NCBI GenBank assembly: GCA_937915065.1
Contig: CALDMR010000103.1
Span: 1 to 17,393 of the forward strand
DNA length: 17,393 nt
DNA from: an uncultured Clostridia bacterium
GTDB lineage: Bacteria; Bacillota; Clostridia; Oscillospirales; Oscillospiraceae
Direction of reading: 5' to 3'
This document shows positions 7,839 through 14,097 of the stretch, piece by piece. Position 1 is the stretch's first letter; each line of letters begins with the position of its first letter. The position numbers and the translations under genes were made by a program. The notes under the pieces are model-generated. The model did no database searches and had not been told where the DNA came from. It worked only from the letters and a program-made list of their open reading frames with translations.

Positions 7839-8213
7839 ATGGGAAGTACTGCATACACACTGATAATGATCGTTGTTCTGATCGCGGTGTTCTATCTGTT
7901 CATGATCCGTCCTGAGAGCAAGAGAAAGAAGCAGCAGGATGAGATGCGCAACAATCTGCGCAAGGGCGACCAGATCACCACGATCGGCGGCGTGATTGGC
8001 CGGATCGTCAAGATCGAGGACGATACCTTGATCATTGAGACCAGCGAAGACCGGGTGCGCATGGAGTTTGCCAAGTGGGCTGTGTCTACTGTGGGCGTCC
8101 AGAAGAGAATCGAAGACACCAACAACGACAAAAAGAACCGTAAAAACCAGACTCCCGAAGAGCGCGCAGAGGCTTTCAGCGCAGACGAGGAAACTTCCTC
8201 CGAAGACAAATAA
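7839..8213 (+). CDS. yajC: Preprotein translocase subunit YajC
   Basis: YajC is a small single-span membrane protein associated with SecDF at the Sec translocon. The 124-aa product has one transmembrane helix (about residues 6-22) ending in FMIRPESKRKKQQ, the classic RP plus basic patch, then the soluble domain GDQITTIGGVIGRIVKIEDD. A charged, disordered tail (residues ~85-124, rich in K, N, E and S) makes it slightly long. The SD AAAGGAG lies 9 nt before the ATG. The usual neighbours secD and secF are not in the window. Confidence 0.95.
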   Translation: MGSTAYTLIMIVVLIAVFYLFMIRPESKRKKQQDEMRNNLRKGDQITTIGGVIGRIVKIEDDTLIIETSEDRVRMEFAKWAVSTVGVQKRIEDTNNDKKNRKNQTPEERAEAFSADEETSSEDK

Positions 8214-8240
8214 GCCAAATATTAAAGAGCGTTCTTTTTC

Positions 8241-8286
8241 TGCCTCCCTCCGCATATGCTTCCTTGCATACGGAGGGAGGCATTTT
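8241..8286 (+). terminator. Hairpin between yajC and the next gene: terminator and/or translational lock
   Basis: A perfect 12-bp stem (8241-8252 with 8271-8282) is extended inward by 5 bp (8255-8259 with 8266-8270) and followed by TTTT (8283-8286). The T-run is short, so termination may be partial. The 3' arm contains GGAGGGAGG (8272-8280), which is also the only SD for the ATG at 8291. Confidence 0.7.
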
Positions 8287-8290
8287 ACGT

Positions 8291-8725
8291 ATGGAAATAA
8301 AACGGAAAGCAGTGGGGGGCGGTATTCTTACGGCCTTCTGGCGCGGACTGCTGGTGACGGCTGTACTGTTTGCCGGGGGGATTCTGCTGGCGTCTGCGCT
8401 GCTGTACAGCGGCATGGTTATGGAAGAGCAGATGCTTGTCTTGCTGTATGCTGTGTTTGCTGCTGCATCCTTTGGCGGAACTGCGGCGTCGCCCGGTCCG
8501 GCGCCCTGGCAACGGTTAGCACAGGGTGTTTTGGCGCAGGGGATCTTTTTGTCGGTTCTGGCGGCAGCGGGGGTGCTGCTGCGGGGCGGAGCTGTCTGCT
8601 GGCCCCGGTTGGCTTTGGTTGCCCTGACGGTATCGGCAGCTGCTTTGGCAGCTGCGCTGCTTTTTGGCAAGAAGAAAAAGAAGAAATTTCAGAAAAATCC
8701 GGCAATACGATTGAAAAAGAAATAA
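8291..8725 (+). CDS. Small four-helix membrane protein, TIGR04086/YrzE-like
   Basis: The 144-aa product has about four hydrophobic helices (residues ~17-42, 45-62, 78-97, 104-124) and a very basic C-terminal tail with a run of six lysines. Size, topology and position between yajC and the SCIFF gene fit the TIGR04086 (YrzE-like) membrane proteins known from this neighbourhood in Firmicutes; this rests mainly on context and topology. Function is unknown. The ATG at 8291 is chosen because GGAGGGAGG is 10 nt upstream; a TTG at 8264 lies inside the hairpin and is unlikely. The 3' end of the gene carries the promoter of the SCIFF unit. Confidence 0.8.
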   Translation: MEIKRKAVGGGILTAFWRGLLVTAVLFAGGILLASALLYSGMVMEEQMLVLLYAVFAAASFGGTAASPGPAPWQRLAQGVLAQGIFLSVLAAAGVLLRGGAVCWPRLALVALTVSAAALAAALLFGKKKKKKFQKNPAIRLKKK

Positions 8726-8739
8726 GTTTATGGTAAAAT
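8711..8739 (+). promoter_or_regulatory. Promoter for the SCIFF precursor, inside the end of the upstream gene
   Basis: TTGAAA (8711-8716), 17-nt spacer ending in TGG (extended -10), TAAAAT (8734-8739). The -35 lies in the last codons of the membrane protein gene. Transcription would begin near 8746, about 28 nt before the precursor ATG. Confidence 0.8.
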
Positions 8740-8773
8740 AACACCAATATTTCATCCAAGGAGGAGAAATCTG

Positions 8774-8917
8774 ATGAAGCATATCAAGACTTTGAACGGC
8801 GCTACCCTGAAGAGCAGCGCAGCAAAGGGCGGTTGCGGCGAGTGCCAGACTTCTTGTCAGTCTGCCTGCAAAACCTCCTGCACCGTTGCTAACCAGAAGT
8901 GCGAGAACAAGCAGTAA
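8774..8917 (+). CDS. scfA: SCIFF (six cysteines in forty-five) ranthipeptide precursor
   Basis: A 47-codon gene with a very strong SD (AAGGAGGAG, 7 nt from the ATG). The peptide begins MKHIKTLNG and contains exactly six cysteines: Cys21, Cys24, Cys28, Cys32, Cys36 and Cys43, with the core CQTSCQSACKTSCTVANQ. This is the SCIFF family, one of the most widely conserved RiPP precursors of Clostridia. In characterised homologues (the CteB substrate) the radical SAM enzyme makes a thioether from Cys32 to Thr37; both residues occupy those numbers here. The N-terminal ~20 residues would be the leader bound by the maturase's recognition domain. The biological role is not settled; quorum-sensing roles have been proposed in some clostridia. 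The maturase gene follows after 108 nt. Confidence 0.95.
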   Translation: MKHIKTLNGATLKSSAAKGGCGECQTSCQSACKTSCTVANQKCENKQ

Positions 8918-8939
8918 GCGCATTCCTTGACGAAACCGT

Positions 8940-8994
8940 AAGGACGGACTGATGGACTGCCGGAGTTTCCGGCGGCGCAGAGTCCGTCCTTTCT
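8940..8994 (+). promoter_or_regulatory. Hairpin between SCIFF precursor and maturase genes (attenuator or mRNA stabiliser)
   Basis: A perfect 11-bp outer stem (8940-8950 with 8981-8991) encloses an inner 6-bp stem (8959-8964 with 8968-8973). The following sequence (TTTCTACTG) is only weakly T-rich, so it is more likely a leaky terminator or 3'-end protector than a full stop. Either would favour precursor over enzyme. Confidence 0.65.
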
Positions 8995-9025
8995 ACTGCG
9001 TAAAATAAAGGAGAGAGCCTATCTT

Positions 9026-10372
9026 ATGGTACATACATTTTCTCTGCTGGGCCAGTATATCGCTGTGGATGTTAACAGTGGTGCAGTTCATATGCTGGAC
9101 CGGCTCACTTATGACGTATTGGAGCAGATGCAGGACGCACACACCCCGGTCGAAGATGTGATCGCGAATCTGCCCCAGTACAGCGCGGAGGAGATTCGCG
9201 AGGGGTATGAAGAATTGCAAGAGCTGGCAAATCGGGGCGAACTGTTTGCCGCGGCGGATTATATCAATCCGGCACTGGCGGTGATCAAGAATGCTCCGGT
9301 CAAAGCATTGTGCCTCCATGTGTCTCACGACTGTAACCTGCGCTGCAAGTATTGCTTTGCAGCTACCGGCGATTTTGGCACCGGCCGGTTGCTGATGGAT
9401 GTAGAGACGGCCAAGGCTGCGATCGATTTTGTCATTGCCCGCTCCGGCGCCCGGCGCAATATTGAAGTGGATTTCTTTGGCGGCGAACCCCTGATGGCTA
9501 TGGATGTGGTGAAGGCTACTGTGGAGTATGCCCGTTCTCGGGAGCAGGAAAGCGGTAAACATTTCCGGTTTACCATTACAACCAACGGCGTGCTCCTAGA
9601 TGATGAAACGATCGACTACATCAACCGGGAGATGGATAACTGCGTTTTGTCCTTGGATGGCCGCCGGGAAGTGAACGACCGTTTCCGTGTCACCCCCAAT
9701 GGCAAAGGCAGTTATGATGTGATCGTTCCCAAGTTCAAAAAACTGGTGAATGGCCGCGGCGATAAGGATTTTTACCTGCGCGGCACCTTTACCAGGGAGA
9801 ATCTGGATTTTGCATCTGATGTACTGGCAATCGCTGACGAGGGCTTCCGTCAGATCTCTGTGGAGCCGGTATCTGCAGAAGAAAACTGTGACTATGCTCT
9901 GCGGGAAGAGGATCTGCCTCGAATTTGTGCCGAGTATGAAAAATTGGCAGAAATCATGAAAGACCGGCATGATTTCAATTTCTTCCATTTTAATGTAGAT
10001 CTGTCCCAGGGCCCCTGCGTGATCAAGCGCATCCGGGGCTGTGGCGCCGGCTGCGAATACGTGGCAGTTACACCGGAGGGTGATATTTATCCCTGCCACC
10101 AGTTTGTGGGCAGGGAGGAGTACAAGCTGGGCAATGTGCATGAGGAGGGCTTCAATCTGGAGGTCTCTGAACGCTTTGCGGGTTTGAATGTCTACACCCG
10201 CGAGGAGTGTGCTGACTGCTGGGCAAAGTTCTATTGCACCGGTGGATGCAGCGCTTCCAACCTGGTAGTAAACGGCGACGTAAAAAAGCCGAACCATGTG
10301 GCCTGCGAAATGGAGCGCAAGCGGTTGGAATGTGCAATTGCACTAAAAGCAGCGGCTGCCGCGGAAGAATAA
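9026..10372 (+). CDS. scfB: SCIFF radical SAM maturase (RRE + radical SAM + SPASM)
   Basis: The enzyme, a CteB-type maturase, installs thioether crosslinks in the SCIFF precursor encoded just upstream. Residues ~1-80 form a PqqD-like RiPP recognition element that binds the leader. The radical SAM cluster motif is CNLRCKYC (Cys103, Cys107, Cys110), and GGEPL is at 152-156. The C-terminal SPASM region (from ~330) carries Cys331, Cys339, Cys343, Cys357, Cys395, Cys398, Cys404, Cys408 and Cys427, enough for two auxiliary 4Fe-4S clusters; typical stretches are GDIYPCHQF and CADCWAKFYCTGGC. At 448 aa it has the normal length and looks intact. The SD AAAGGAGAGA precedes the ATG. No transporter or processing protease follows. 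Confidence 0.96.
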   Translation: MVHTFSLLGQYIAVDVNSGAVHMLDRLTYDVLEQMQDAHTPVEDVIANLPQYSAEEIREGYEELQELANRGELFAAADYINPALAVIKNAPVKALCLHVSHDCNLRCKYCFAATGDFGTGRLLMDVETAKAAIDFVIARSGARRNIEVDFFGGEPLMAMDVVKATVEYARSREQESGKHFRFTITTNGVLLDDETIDYINREMDNCVLSLDGRREVNDRFRVTPNGKGSYDVIVPKFKKLVNGRGDKDFYLRGTFTRENLDFASDVLAIADEGFRQISVEPVSAEENCDYALREEDLPRICAEYEKLAEIMKDRHDFNFFHFNVDLSQGPCVIKRIRGCGAGCEYVAVTPEGDIYPCHQFVGREEYKLGNVHEEGFNLEVSERFAGLNVYTREECADCWAKFYCTGGCSASNLVVNGDVKKPNHVACEMERKRLECAIALKAAAAAEE

Positions 10373-10433
10373 GCGAAAAAGTCTCGAAAATCCTATACGC
10401 TGCGTAATTGCACTTTTTCGATGTCAGACAACG

Positions 10434-10481
10434 GATTATGGCCCACATCCTGTACCTTATAACGGGGAGTGGGCCATAATC
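10434..10481. repeat. 13-bp perfect inverted repeat with 22-nt loop
   Basis: GATTATGGCCCAC and its exact complement flank 22 nt. The downstream sequence is not T-rich. It may terminate the maturase transcript poorly, bind a protein, or be a remnant element; the sequence does not decide. Confidence 0.75.
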
Positions 10482-10601
10482 TTGTGCCTTCGGTCAGAAT
10501 CCAATGGTTCACTGCCGTTCAACTTTACGAGATTTACATAACCATGTTTACATAATAATATGACATAATACACAAAAATGCGCCCGGATTCGGATTTTGC
10601 C

Positions 10602-10630
10602 TTGCGAAAAACGAGGTCCAGGGGTATGAT
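10602..10630 (+). promoter_or_regulatory. Putative sigma-A promoter for spoIIM-like/xerD
   Basis: TTGCGA (10602-10607), 17-nt spacer, TATGAT (10625-10630). The start would fall near 10637, giving an 80-nt leader with a 9-bp hairpin before the SD. A competing site (TTTACA 10533-10538, N17, TAATAT 10556-10561) is weaker. Confidence 0.55.
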
Positions 10631-10717
10631 AAGTCTATAAACATTTTTATCAGCTGCGGCAATTTGCTTCTAAGCCTTGCGGCAAAAGCATAGGCTTTTG
10701 CCGAGGTGAGATTGTAA

Positions 10718-11329
10718 GTGAACCGCAGATTTTTTCGCGCTCGTCAGGTTCGTTCTCCAGCAGGAGCACCTGCCATAGTTCTGCTGCTTTTGTCGGCGTG
10801 TTTTTTCCTGGGCGCTTTAGTTGGGCACACCTTGGCCCGAGGTGTCGGAACAGCGCCAGACGGGGCGGTACAAGCCTATCTTGCCTGGCTGTTTGCCGCC
10901 GTGGAACGGCGGGAGATTTCCGCCCCTTCCATCGGCGCCATCTGGCTATCTTATTGCAAATACCCGTTTCTGATTTGTTTATTCGGAAGTACAGTCCTGG
11001 GCTTTCTGCTGGTTCCGGGCCTGTTGTTTTATCAAGGGTTATCCTTTTCTTTTGCTGTTTCCGCGGTGTTGGCGGCTGCGCCGGAGGGTGGGCTGGCATC
11101 CGCCTGGCTGCTGTTCGGCTTGCGCTGTGGGATCGTGCTGCCTTGTTGTTTTTGGCTGGCACAAGGAACCGCAGCTTTTGCAGATTTTGCCGGCCGCCGG
11201 GAGCAGCGCTCCGCCAGAAATACGGCCGTCTGCTTGGTTCTGTGTGTCCTGCTCCTTTCTGCGGGAGCGTTTTTAGAACATATTTTTTTACCGGAATTGC
11301 TGTATGCAATTGTTCCGCACGGGGAATAG
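10718..11329 (+). CDS. SpoIIM-like five-helix membrane protein
   Basis: The gene starts at GTG with GAGGTGA about 8 nt upstream. The 203-aa product has about five transmembrane helices (near 18-40, 83-103, 104-122, 126-150, 168-190) and a cytoplasmic or extracellular loop at 41-80. Length, helix layout and the segment WLSYCKYPFLICLFGSTVLG followed by LVPGLLFYQGLSFSFAV fit the SpoIIM fold, and in clostridia spoIIM is often found next to xerD. SpoIIM anchors SpoIID and SpoIIP in the engulfment complex. The usual LPQN-type motif near the fourth helix is not evident (LRCGIVLPCC instead), so it is a divergent member. An unrelated membrane protein remains possible. xerD follows after 44 nt. Confidence 0.6.
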   Translation: MNRRFFRARQVRSPAGAPAIVLLLLSACFFLGALVGHTLARGVGTAPDGAVQAYLAWLFAAVERREISAPSIGAIWLSYCKYPFLICLFGSTVLGFLLVPGLLFYQGLSFSFAVSAVLAAAPEGGLASAWLLFGLRCGIVLPCCFWLAQGTAAFADFAGRREQRSARNTAVCLVLCVLLLSAGAFLEHIFLPELLYAIVPHGE

Positions 11330-11373
11330 AGAGAGCCCCGGAAAAGAATTCATCAAAGAGGGAGGCCTTGCCT

Positions 11374-12261
11374 GTGGCCGATTATATCGAGAATTATCGC
11401 GTCTATCTGGCAGAGGAGCGCCATGCGTCTGCGAACACTTTAAGCTCATATTTGCGGGATGTGCGCCAATTTGAAGCGTATCTGCAGTCTGAGGGATTGG
11501 GTGATGTGTGCGCAGCAGGGAAAGACACTGTGCAGGAATATATGAATCGCATGTTGGGCAAAGGAAAGTCTGCCGCAACAGTGACCCGTTCTGTGGCCTC
11601 GCTAAAATCCTTTTATCACTATCTGGTTCTTGCAGGCGTTCTGAAAAAGAGCCCCGTCCAGGATGTGACACCGGTCAAGGTGGAGCGGCACCTGCCTCAG
11701 ATTCTGACAGGACAGGAAGTGGAACTGTTTTTAGAACAGCCCCAGTGTACCGATATGAAGGGATATCGGGATCACGCGATGCTGGAGTTGCTTTATGCTA
11801 CCGGCATCCGTGTCAGCGAACTGATTTCGATGAATCTGGCGGATCTAAACTTGAGCGCCGGAGTGGTGCGCTGCGTAGGAAAAGGAAAGGAGCGGATCAT
11901 TCCGCTGTATCCTGTGGCAATCAAAGCCTTGCAGGAGTATGTAGAGAAAATCCGCCCAGGTATGATTGCCTCGCCCGAGGAGACAGCCCTGTTCGTCAAT
12001 ATGAATGGCGAGCGCATGAGTCGCCAGGGGTTTTGGAAAATTATTAAATATTATCAAGAAAAGGCACATATCGACAAGGATATTACGCCCCATACCCTGC
12101 GCCACTCCTTTGCCGCCCATTTGTTGGAAAACGGCGCGGATCTGCGCTCTATCCAGGAGATGTTGGGGCATGCCGATATATCTTCCACTCAAATTTATGC
12201 AAATTTGATCAATCAAAAGTTGAAAGATGTTTATAACAAGGCCCATCCCAGGGCAATCTAA
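11374..12261 (+). CDS. xerD: Tyrosine recombinase XerD
   Basis: XerD resolves chromosome dimers at dif. The GTG at 11374 with GGGAGG (11359-11364) gives 295 aa, the family's usual length; the frame is open far upstream but that part overlaps the SpoIIM-like gene and has no family sequence. Residues 1-85 are the SAM-like N-terminal core-binding domain, 105-285 the catalytic domain. Catalytic residues are all present: Arg146 (GIRVSEL), Lys170 (VGKGKERIIP), His240 and Arg243 (HTLRHSF), His266 (GHADISST) and Tyr275 (QIYANL). The family includes XerC, RipX and integrases; length, lack of extra domains and chromosomal setting favour XerD. It ends at a clear terminator. Confidence 0.93.
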   Translation: MADYIENYRVYLAEERHASANTLSSYLRDVRQFEAYLQSEGLGDVCAAGKDTVQEYMNRMLGKGKSAATVTRSVASLKSFYHYLVLAGVLKKSPVQDVTPVKVERHLPQILTGQEVELFLEQPQCTDMKGYRDHAMLELLYATGIRVSELISMNLADLNLSAGVVRCVGKGKERIIPLYPVAIKALQEYVEKIRPGMIASPEETALFVNMNGERMSRQGFWKIIKYYQEKAHIDKDITPHTLRHSFAAHLLENGADLRSIQEMLGHADISSTQIYANLINQKLKDVYNKAHPRAI

Positions 12262-12267
12262 AGGCCA

Positions 12268-12314
12268 AACAGCCCGCTCGAGAAGTCAACACCTTCTCAA
12301 GCGGGCTGTTTTTT
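12268..12314 (+). terminator. Intrinsic terminator after xerD
   Basis: An 11-bp stem (12268-12278 with 12300-12310), a C-A mismatch, then a further 6 bp (12280-12285 with 12293-12298), followed by T6 (12309-12314). It separates xerD from the convergent ridA gene and may also act weakly in reverse. Confidence 0.92.
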
Positions 12315-12324
12315 GTTCTTTTGC

Positions 12325-12702
12325 TTATCGGGCAGCTACCAGTTCGATTTCCAGTTTGGCTCCGGCAGGCAAAGCAGCCACTTGTACACAGGAGCGGGCA
12401 GGCGGATGCTCCGGGAACCGGGTGGCATACACGGCGTTAACAGCTGCAAAATCCGCCAGATTCGTGAGGAATACAGTGGTTTTAACCACGTTTGCAAAAG
12501 TCATGTCATTGGCAGCCAGCACAGCTTCTAGATTGCGCAGTACCTGCTCCGCTTGGGCTTCGATAGGGCCTTCGACCAGTTTTCCGGTTTCCGGTACCAG
12601 AGGAATCTGACCAGAGGTAAAGAACAGGTCGCCCACAGCAACACCATGGGAATAGGGGCCGATGGCGGCGGGGGCACGCTCGGCCGTGATCGCTTTTTTC
12701 AT
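12325..12702 (-). CDS. ridA: RidA family reactive enamine/imine deaminase
   Basis: RidA hydrolyses 2-aminoacrylate and related enamines released by PLP enzymes such as threonine/serine dehydratase. The 125-aa product has the normal length. Visible family features are IGPYSHGV (Tyr17), FTSGQIP (Ser30), NVVKTTVFLTNLADF, VNAVYATRFPEHPPARSCVQV with the carboxylate-binding Arg103, and LEIELVA at the C-terminus. The start is set by AAGGAG 8 nt upstream of the ATG. It is monocistronic with its own promoter, divergent from ruvC. Confidence 0.96.
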   Translation of the reverse strand: MKKAITAERAPAAIGPYSHGVAVGDLFFTSGQIPLVPETGKLVEGPIEAQAEQVLRNLEAVLAANDMTFANVVKTTVFLTNLADFAAVNAVYATRFPEHPPARSCVQVAALPAGAKLEIELVAAR

Positions 12703-12734
12703 TGGAATCGCTCCTTGCAGTATAAATTGGTTTC

Positions 12735-12763
12735 AGTATACCGCTGCAGCCCCGGCTTTGCAA
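12735..12763 (-). promoter_or_regulatory. Sigma-A promoter for ridA
   Basis: On the minus strand, TTGCAA (12758-12763), 17-nt spacer, TATACT (12735-12740); the hexamers are identical to those of the yajC promoter. Transcription would start near 12728, so the leader is only about 25 nt. Confidence 0.8.
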
Positions 12764-12770
12764 CAATCTA

Positions 12771-12799
12771 TTGCGTTTCGAGGGAAAGACTGGTACAAT
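12771..12799 (+). promoter_or_regulatory. Sigma-A promoter for ruvCAB
   Basis: TTGCGT (12771-12776), 17-nt spacer ending in TGG (extended -10), TACAAT (12794-12799). Its -35 is 7 bp from the -35 of the divergent ridA promoter. I see no clear LexA box overlapping it. Confidence 0.75.
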
Positions 12800-12869
12800 A
12801 GTACCATTCTAAAGTGGATGCGAAGGCCCTTGGCCACCATCCGATCCCAAGAAAGGGGAGGAGGCAGCC

Positions 12870-13382
12870 ATGCGGATTCTCGGCATTGACCCCGGTATTG
12901 CCACAGTGGGGTTCGGCATTGTAGACAGCGGGCGCGGCACCGCTTTGCAAATGGTGCGCTACGGCGCTATTCTGACCCAAGCAGGGCTGCCTTTGGCAAC
13001 GCGCCTTTTTCAAATCAATCAGGATCTGGAGGAACTGATCACTGCGTTCCATCCGGATGTGCTGAGCGTGGAAGAATTGTTTTTTAACACCAATATTACC
13101 ACGGGTATCGCTGTGGCCCATGGCCGCGGCATTATTTTGTACACTGCCGAGAAATTGGGCGTGCCCATCTTCGAGTATACGCCGTCCCAGGTCAAACAGG
13201 CCGTGGTGGGCTATGGCAAGGCGGAGAAACGGCAGGGAATGGATATGACACGGCGGCTGCTGAAGCTGAAAAATGTTCCTCGTCCCGATGACGCGGCCGA
13301 TGCTTTGGCGCTGGCCATTTGTCACGCCCGCAGCTCCACTTCGCTTTTGCAGCAAAATCCGTCGGCAAAGCCCACGGTGTAG
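12870..13382 (+). CDS. ruvC: Holliday junction endonuclease RuvC
   Basis: RuvC is the dimeric nuclease that cuts four-way junctions after RuvAB branch migration. The 170-aa product has the RNase H-like acidic residues Asp7 (LGIDPG), Glu68 (VEELFFNTN) and the C-terminal aspartates in RPDDAADALALAICH (Asp140/141 and Asp144). The SD AGGGGAGGAGG is strong. The TAG stop overlaps the SD of ruvA, which suggests translational coupling. Confidence 0.97.
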   Translation: MRILGIDPGIATVGFGIVDSGRGTALQMVRYGAILTQAGLPLATRLFQINQDLEELITAFHPDVLSVEELFFNTNITTGIAVAHGRGIILYTAEKLGVPIFEYTPSQVKQAVVGYGKAEKRQGMDMTRRLLKLKNVPRPDDAADALALAICHARSSTSLLQQNPSAKPTV

Positions 13383-13393
13383 GAGGAATCGTT

Positions 13394-13999
13394 TTGTTTT
13401 ACTATTTAGACGGCACAGTGGCCTATATAGAGGCCAACCTGGCCGTGATCGACTGCGGCGGCGTAGGCTATGCCTGCACAGCCACAAACCACACCCTGGC
13501 TCATCTGAAGCAGGGCGCCAGGGCCAAACTATACACTTATTTGAATGTAAAAGAAGATGCTATGGATCTCTTTGGATTCTATACGCAAAACGAGCTGAAC
13601 AGTTTTAAGATGCTGATTGGCGTGTCCGGTGTGGGCCCCAAGGCAGCCCTCGCTATTCTCTCTGCCGCCACGCCGGATCAGCTGGCTTTGGCCGTGGTTA
13701 CCGGGGATGAAAAAGCGTTGACAGCTGCTCCCGGCATCGGCAAGAAGATCGCTCAGCGCATTATTTTAGAGTTGAAGGATAAAATAGCCAAACAAACCGG
13801 AGGGGAGATCGACCTTTCCGGCGGAAAGGGTGCTCCCGCCGCCGTGGTGCTCTCCAACAAAGCCGCTGACGCCGCCCAGGCGCTGGCGGTTCTGGGGTAT
13901 TCCGGTCAGGAAATCAACGCCGCCCTCAAGGGGATAGATGTGGAACATCTTCCCTTGGAGGAAATCGTCCGTCAAAGTTTGAAAAAAATGGTGAAATAA
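13394..13999 (+). CDS. ruvA: Holliday junction branch migration protein RuvA
   Basis: RuvA binds the junction as a tetramer and loads RuvB. The start is taken as TTG at 13394, because AGGAGG (13381-13386) is 7 nt upstream and the product then begins MFYYLDGTV, the conserved RuvA N-terminus; the frame is open further up but inside ruvC. The protein is 201 aa, normal length. Residues 1-63 are the OB-fold; two helix-hairpin-helix motifs follow (LIGVSGVGPKAALAIL 74-89 and LTAAPGIGKKIAQRIILEL 109-127); residues ~150-201 form the RuvB-binding domain III. Confidence 0.96.
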   Translation: MFYYLDGTVAYIEANLAVIDCGGVGYACTATNHTLAHLKQGARAKLYTYLNVKEDAMDLFGFYTQNELNSFKMLIGVSGVGPKAALAILSAATPDQLALAVVTGDEKALTAAPGIGKKIAQRIILELKDKIAKQTGGEIDLSGGKGAPAAVVLSNKAADAAQALAVLGYSGQEINAALKGIDVEHLPLEEIVRQSLKKMVK

Positions 14000-14011
14000 G
14001 AATATAAGGAA

Positions 14012-14073
14012 CGGCACAGCGCTTCTTTGCGCACAGTGCCGCGAGTTACCGCAGACTGCGTTGCACCGCAGTC
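14012..14073 (+). other. Two hairpins in the ruvA-ruvB spacer
   Basis: The 98-nt spacer holds two possible stem-loops: 14012-14017 with 14036-14041 (inner GCGC pairs 14019-14022 with 14029-14032), and 14054-14060 with 14067-14073. Neither has a T-run, so they are not typical terminators; they may affect mRNA processing or stability. Confidence 0.5.
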
Positions 14074-14097
14074 CGCAGGGGAGAAGGAAGGGAACGC

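Larger units (their letters stand above)
10373..10717. other. 345-nt intergenic region with inverted repeat and promoter
   Basis: No gene is visible on either strand. The stretch holds a 9-bp inverted repeat (10374-10382 with 10412-10420), a perfect 13-bp inverted repeat (10434-10446 with 10469-10481, 22-nt loop), an AT-rich segment around 10530-10580, the promoter at 10602-10630, and a 9-bp hairpin (10681-10689 with 10694-10702) just before the next gene. Neither of the first two repeats is followed by a T-run, so a clear terminator for the maturase gene is lacking. Confidence 0.7.

Noticed and set aside
10421..10462. 13-codon leader peptide with one Trp upstream of an inverted repeat
   Set aside because: No SD, and no amino-acid gene downstream; chance frame.
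10543..10571. Sigma-E-type promoter for the spoIIM-like gene (CCATGTT, 14 nt, CATAATAC)
   Set aside because: Both hexamer-like parts match only partly in an AT-rich stretch; too weak to call, though worth testing given the gene.
10798..11373. N-terminal extension of xerD to give a 487-residue protein
   Set aside because: It would overlap nearly all of the spoIIM-like gene, has no family sequence, and a GTG with a good SD at 11374 gives the normal XerD length.
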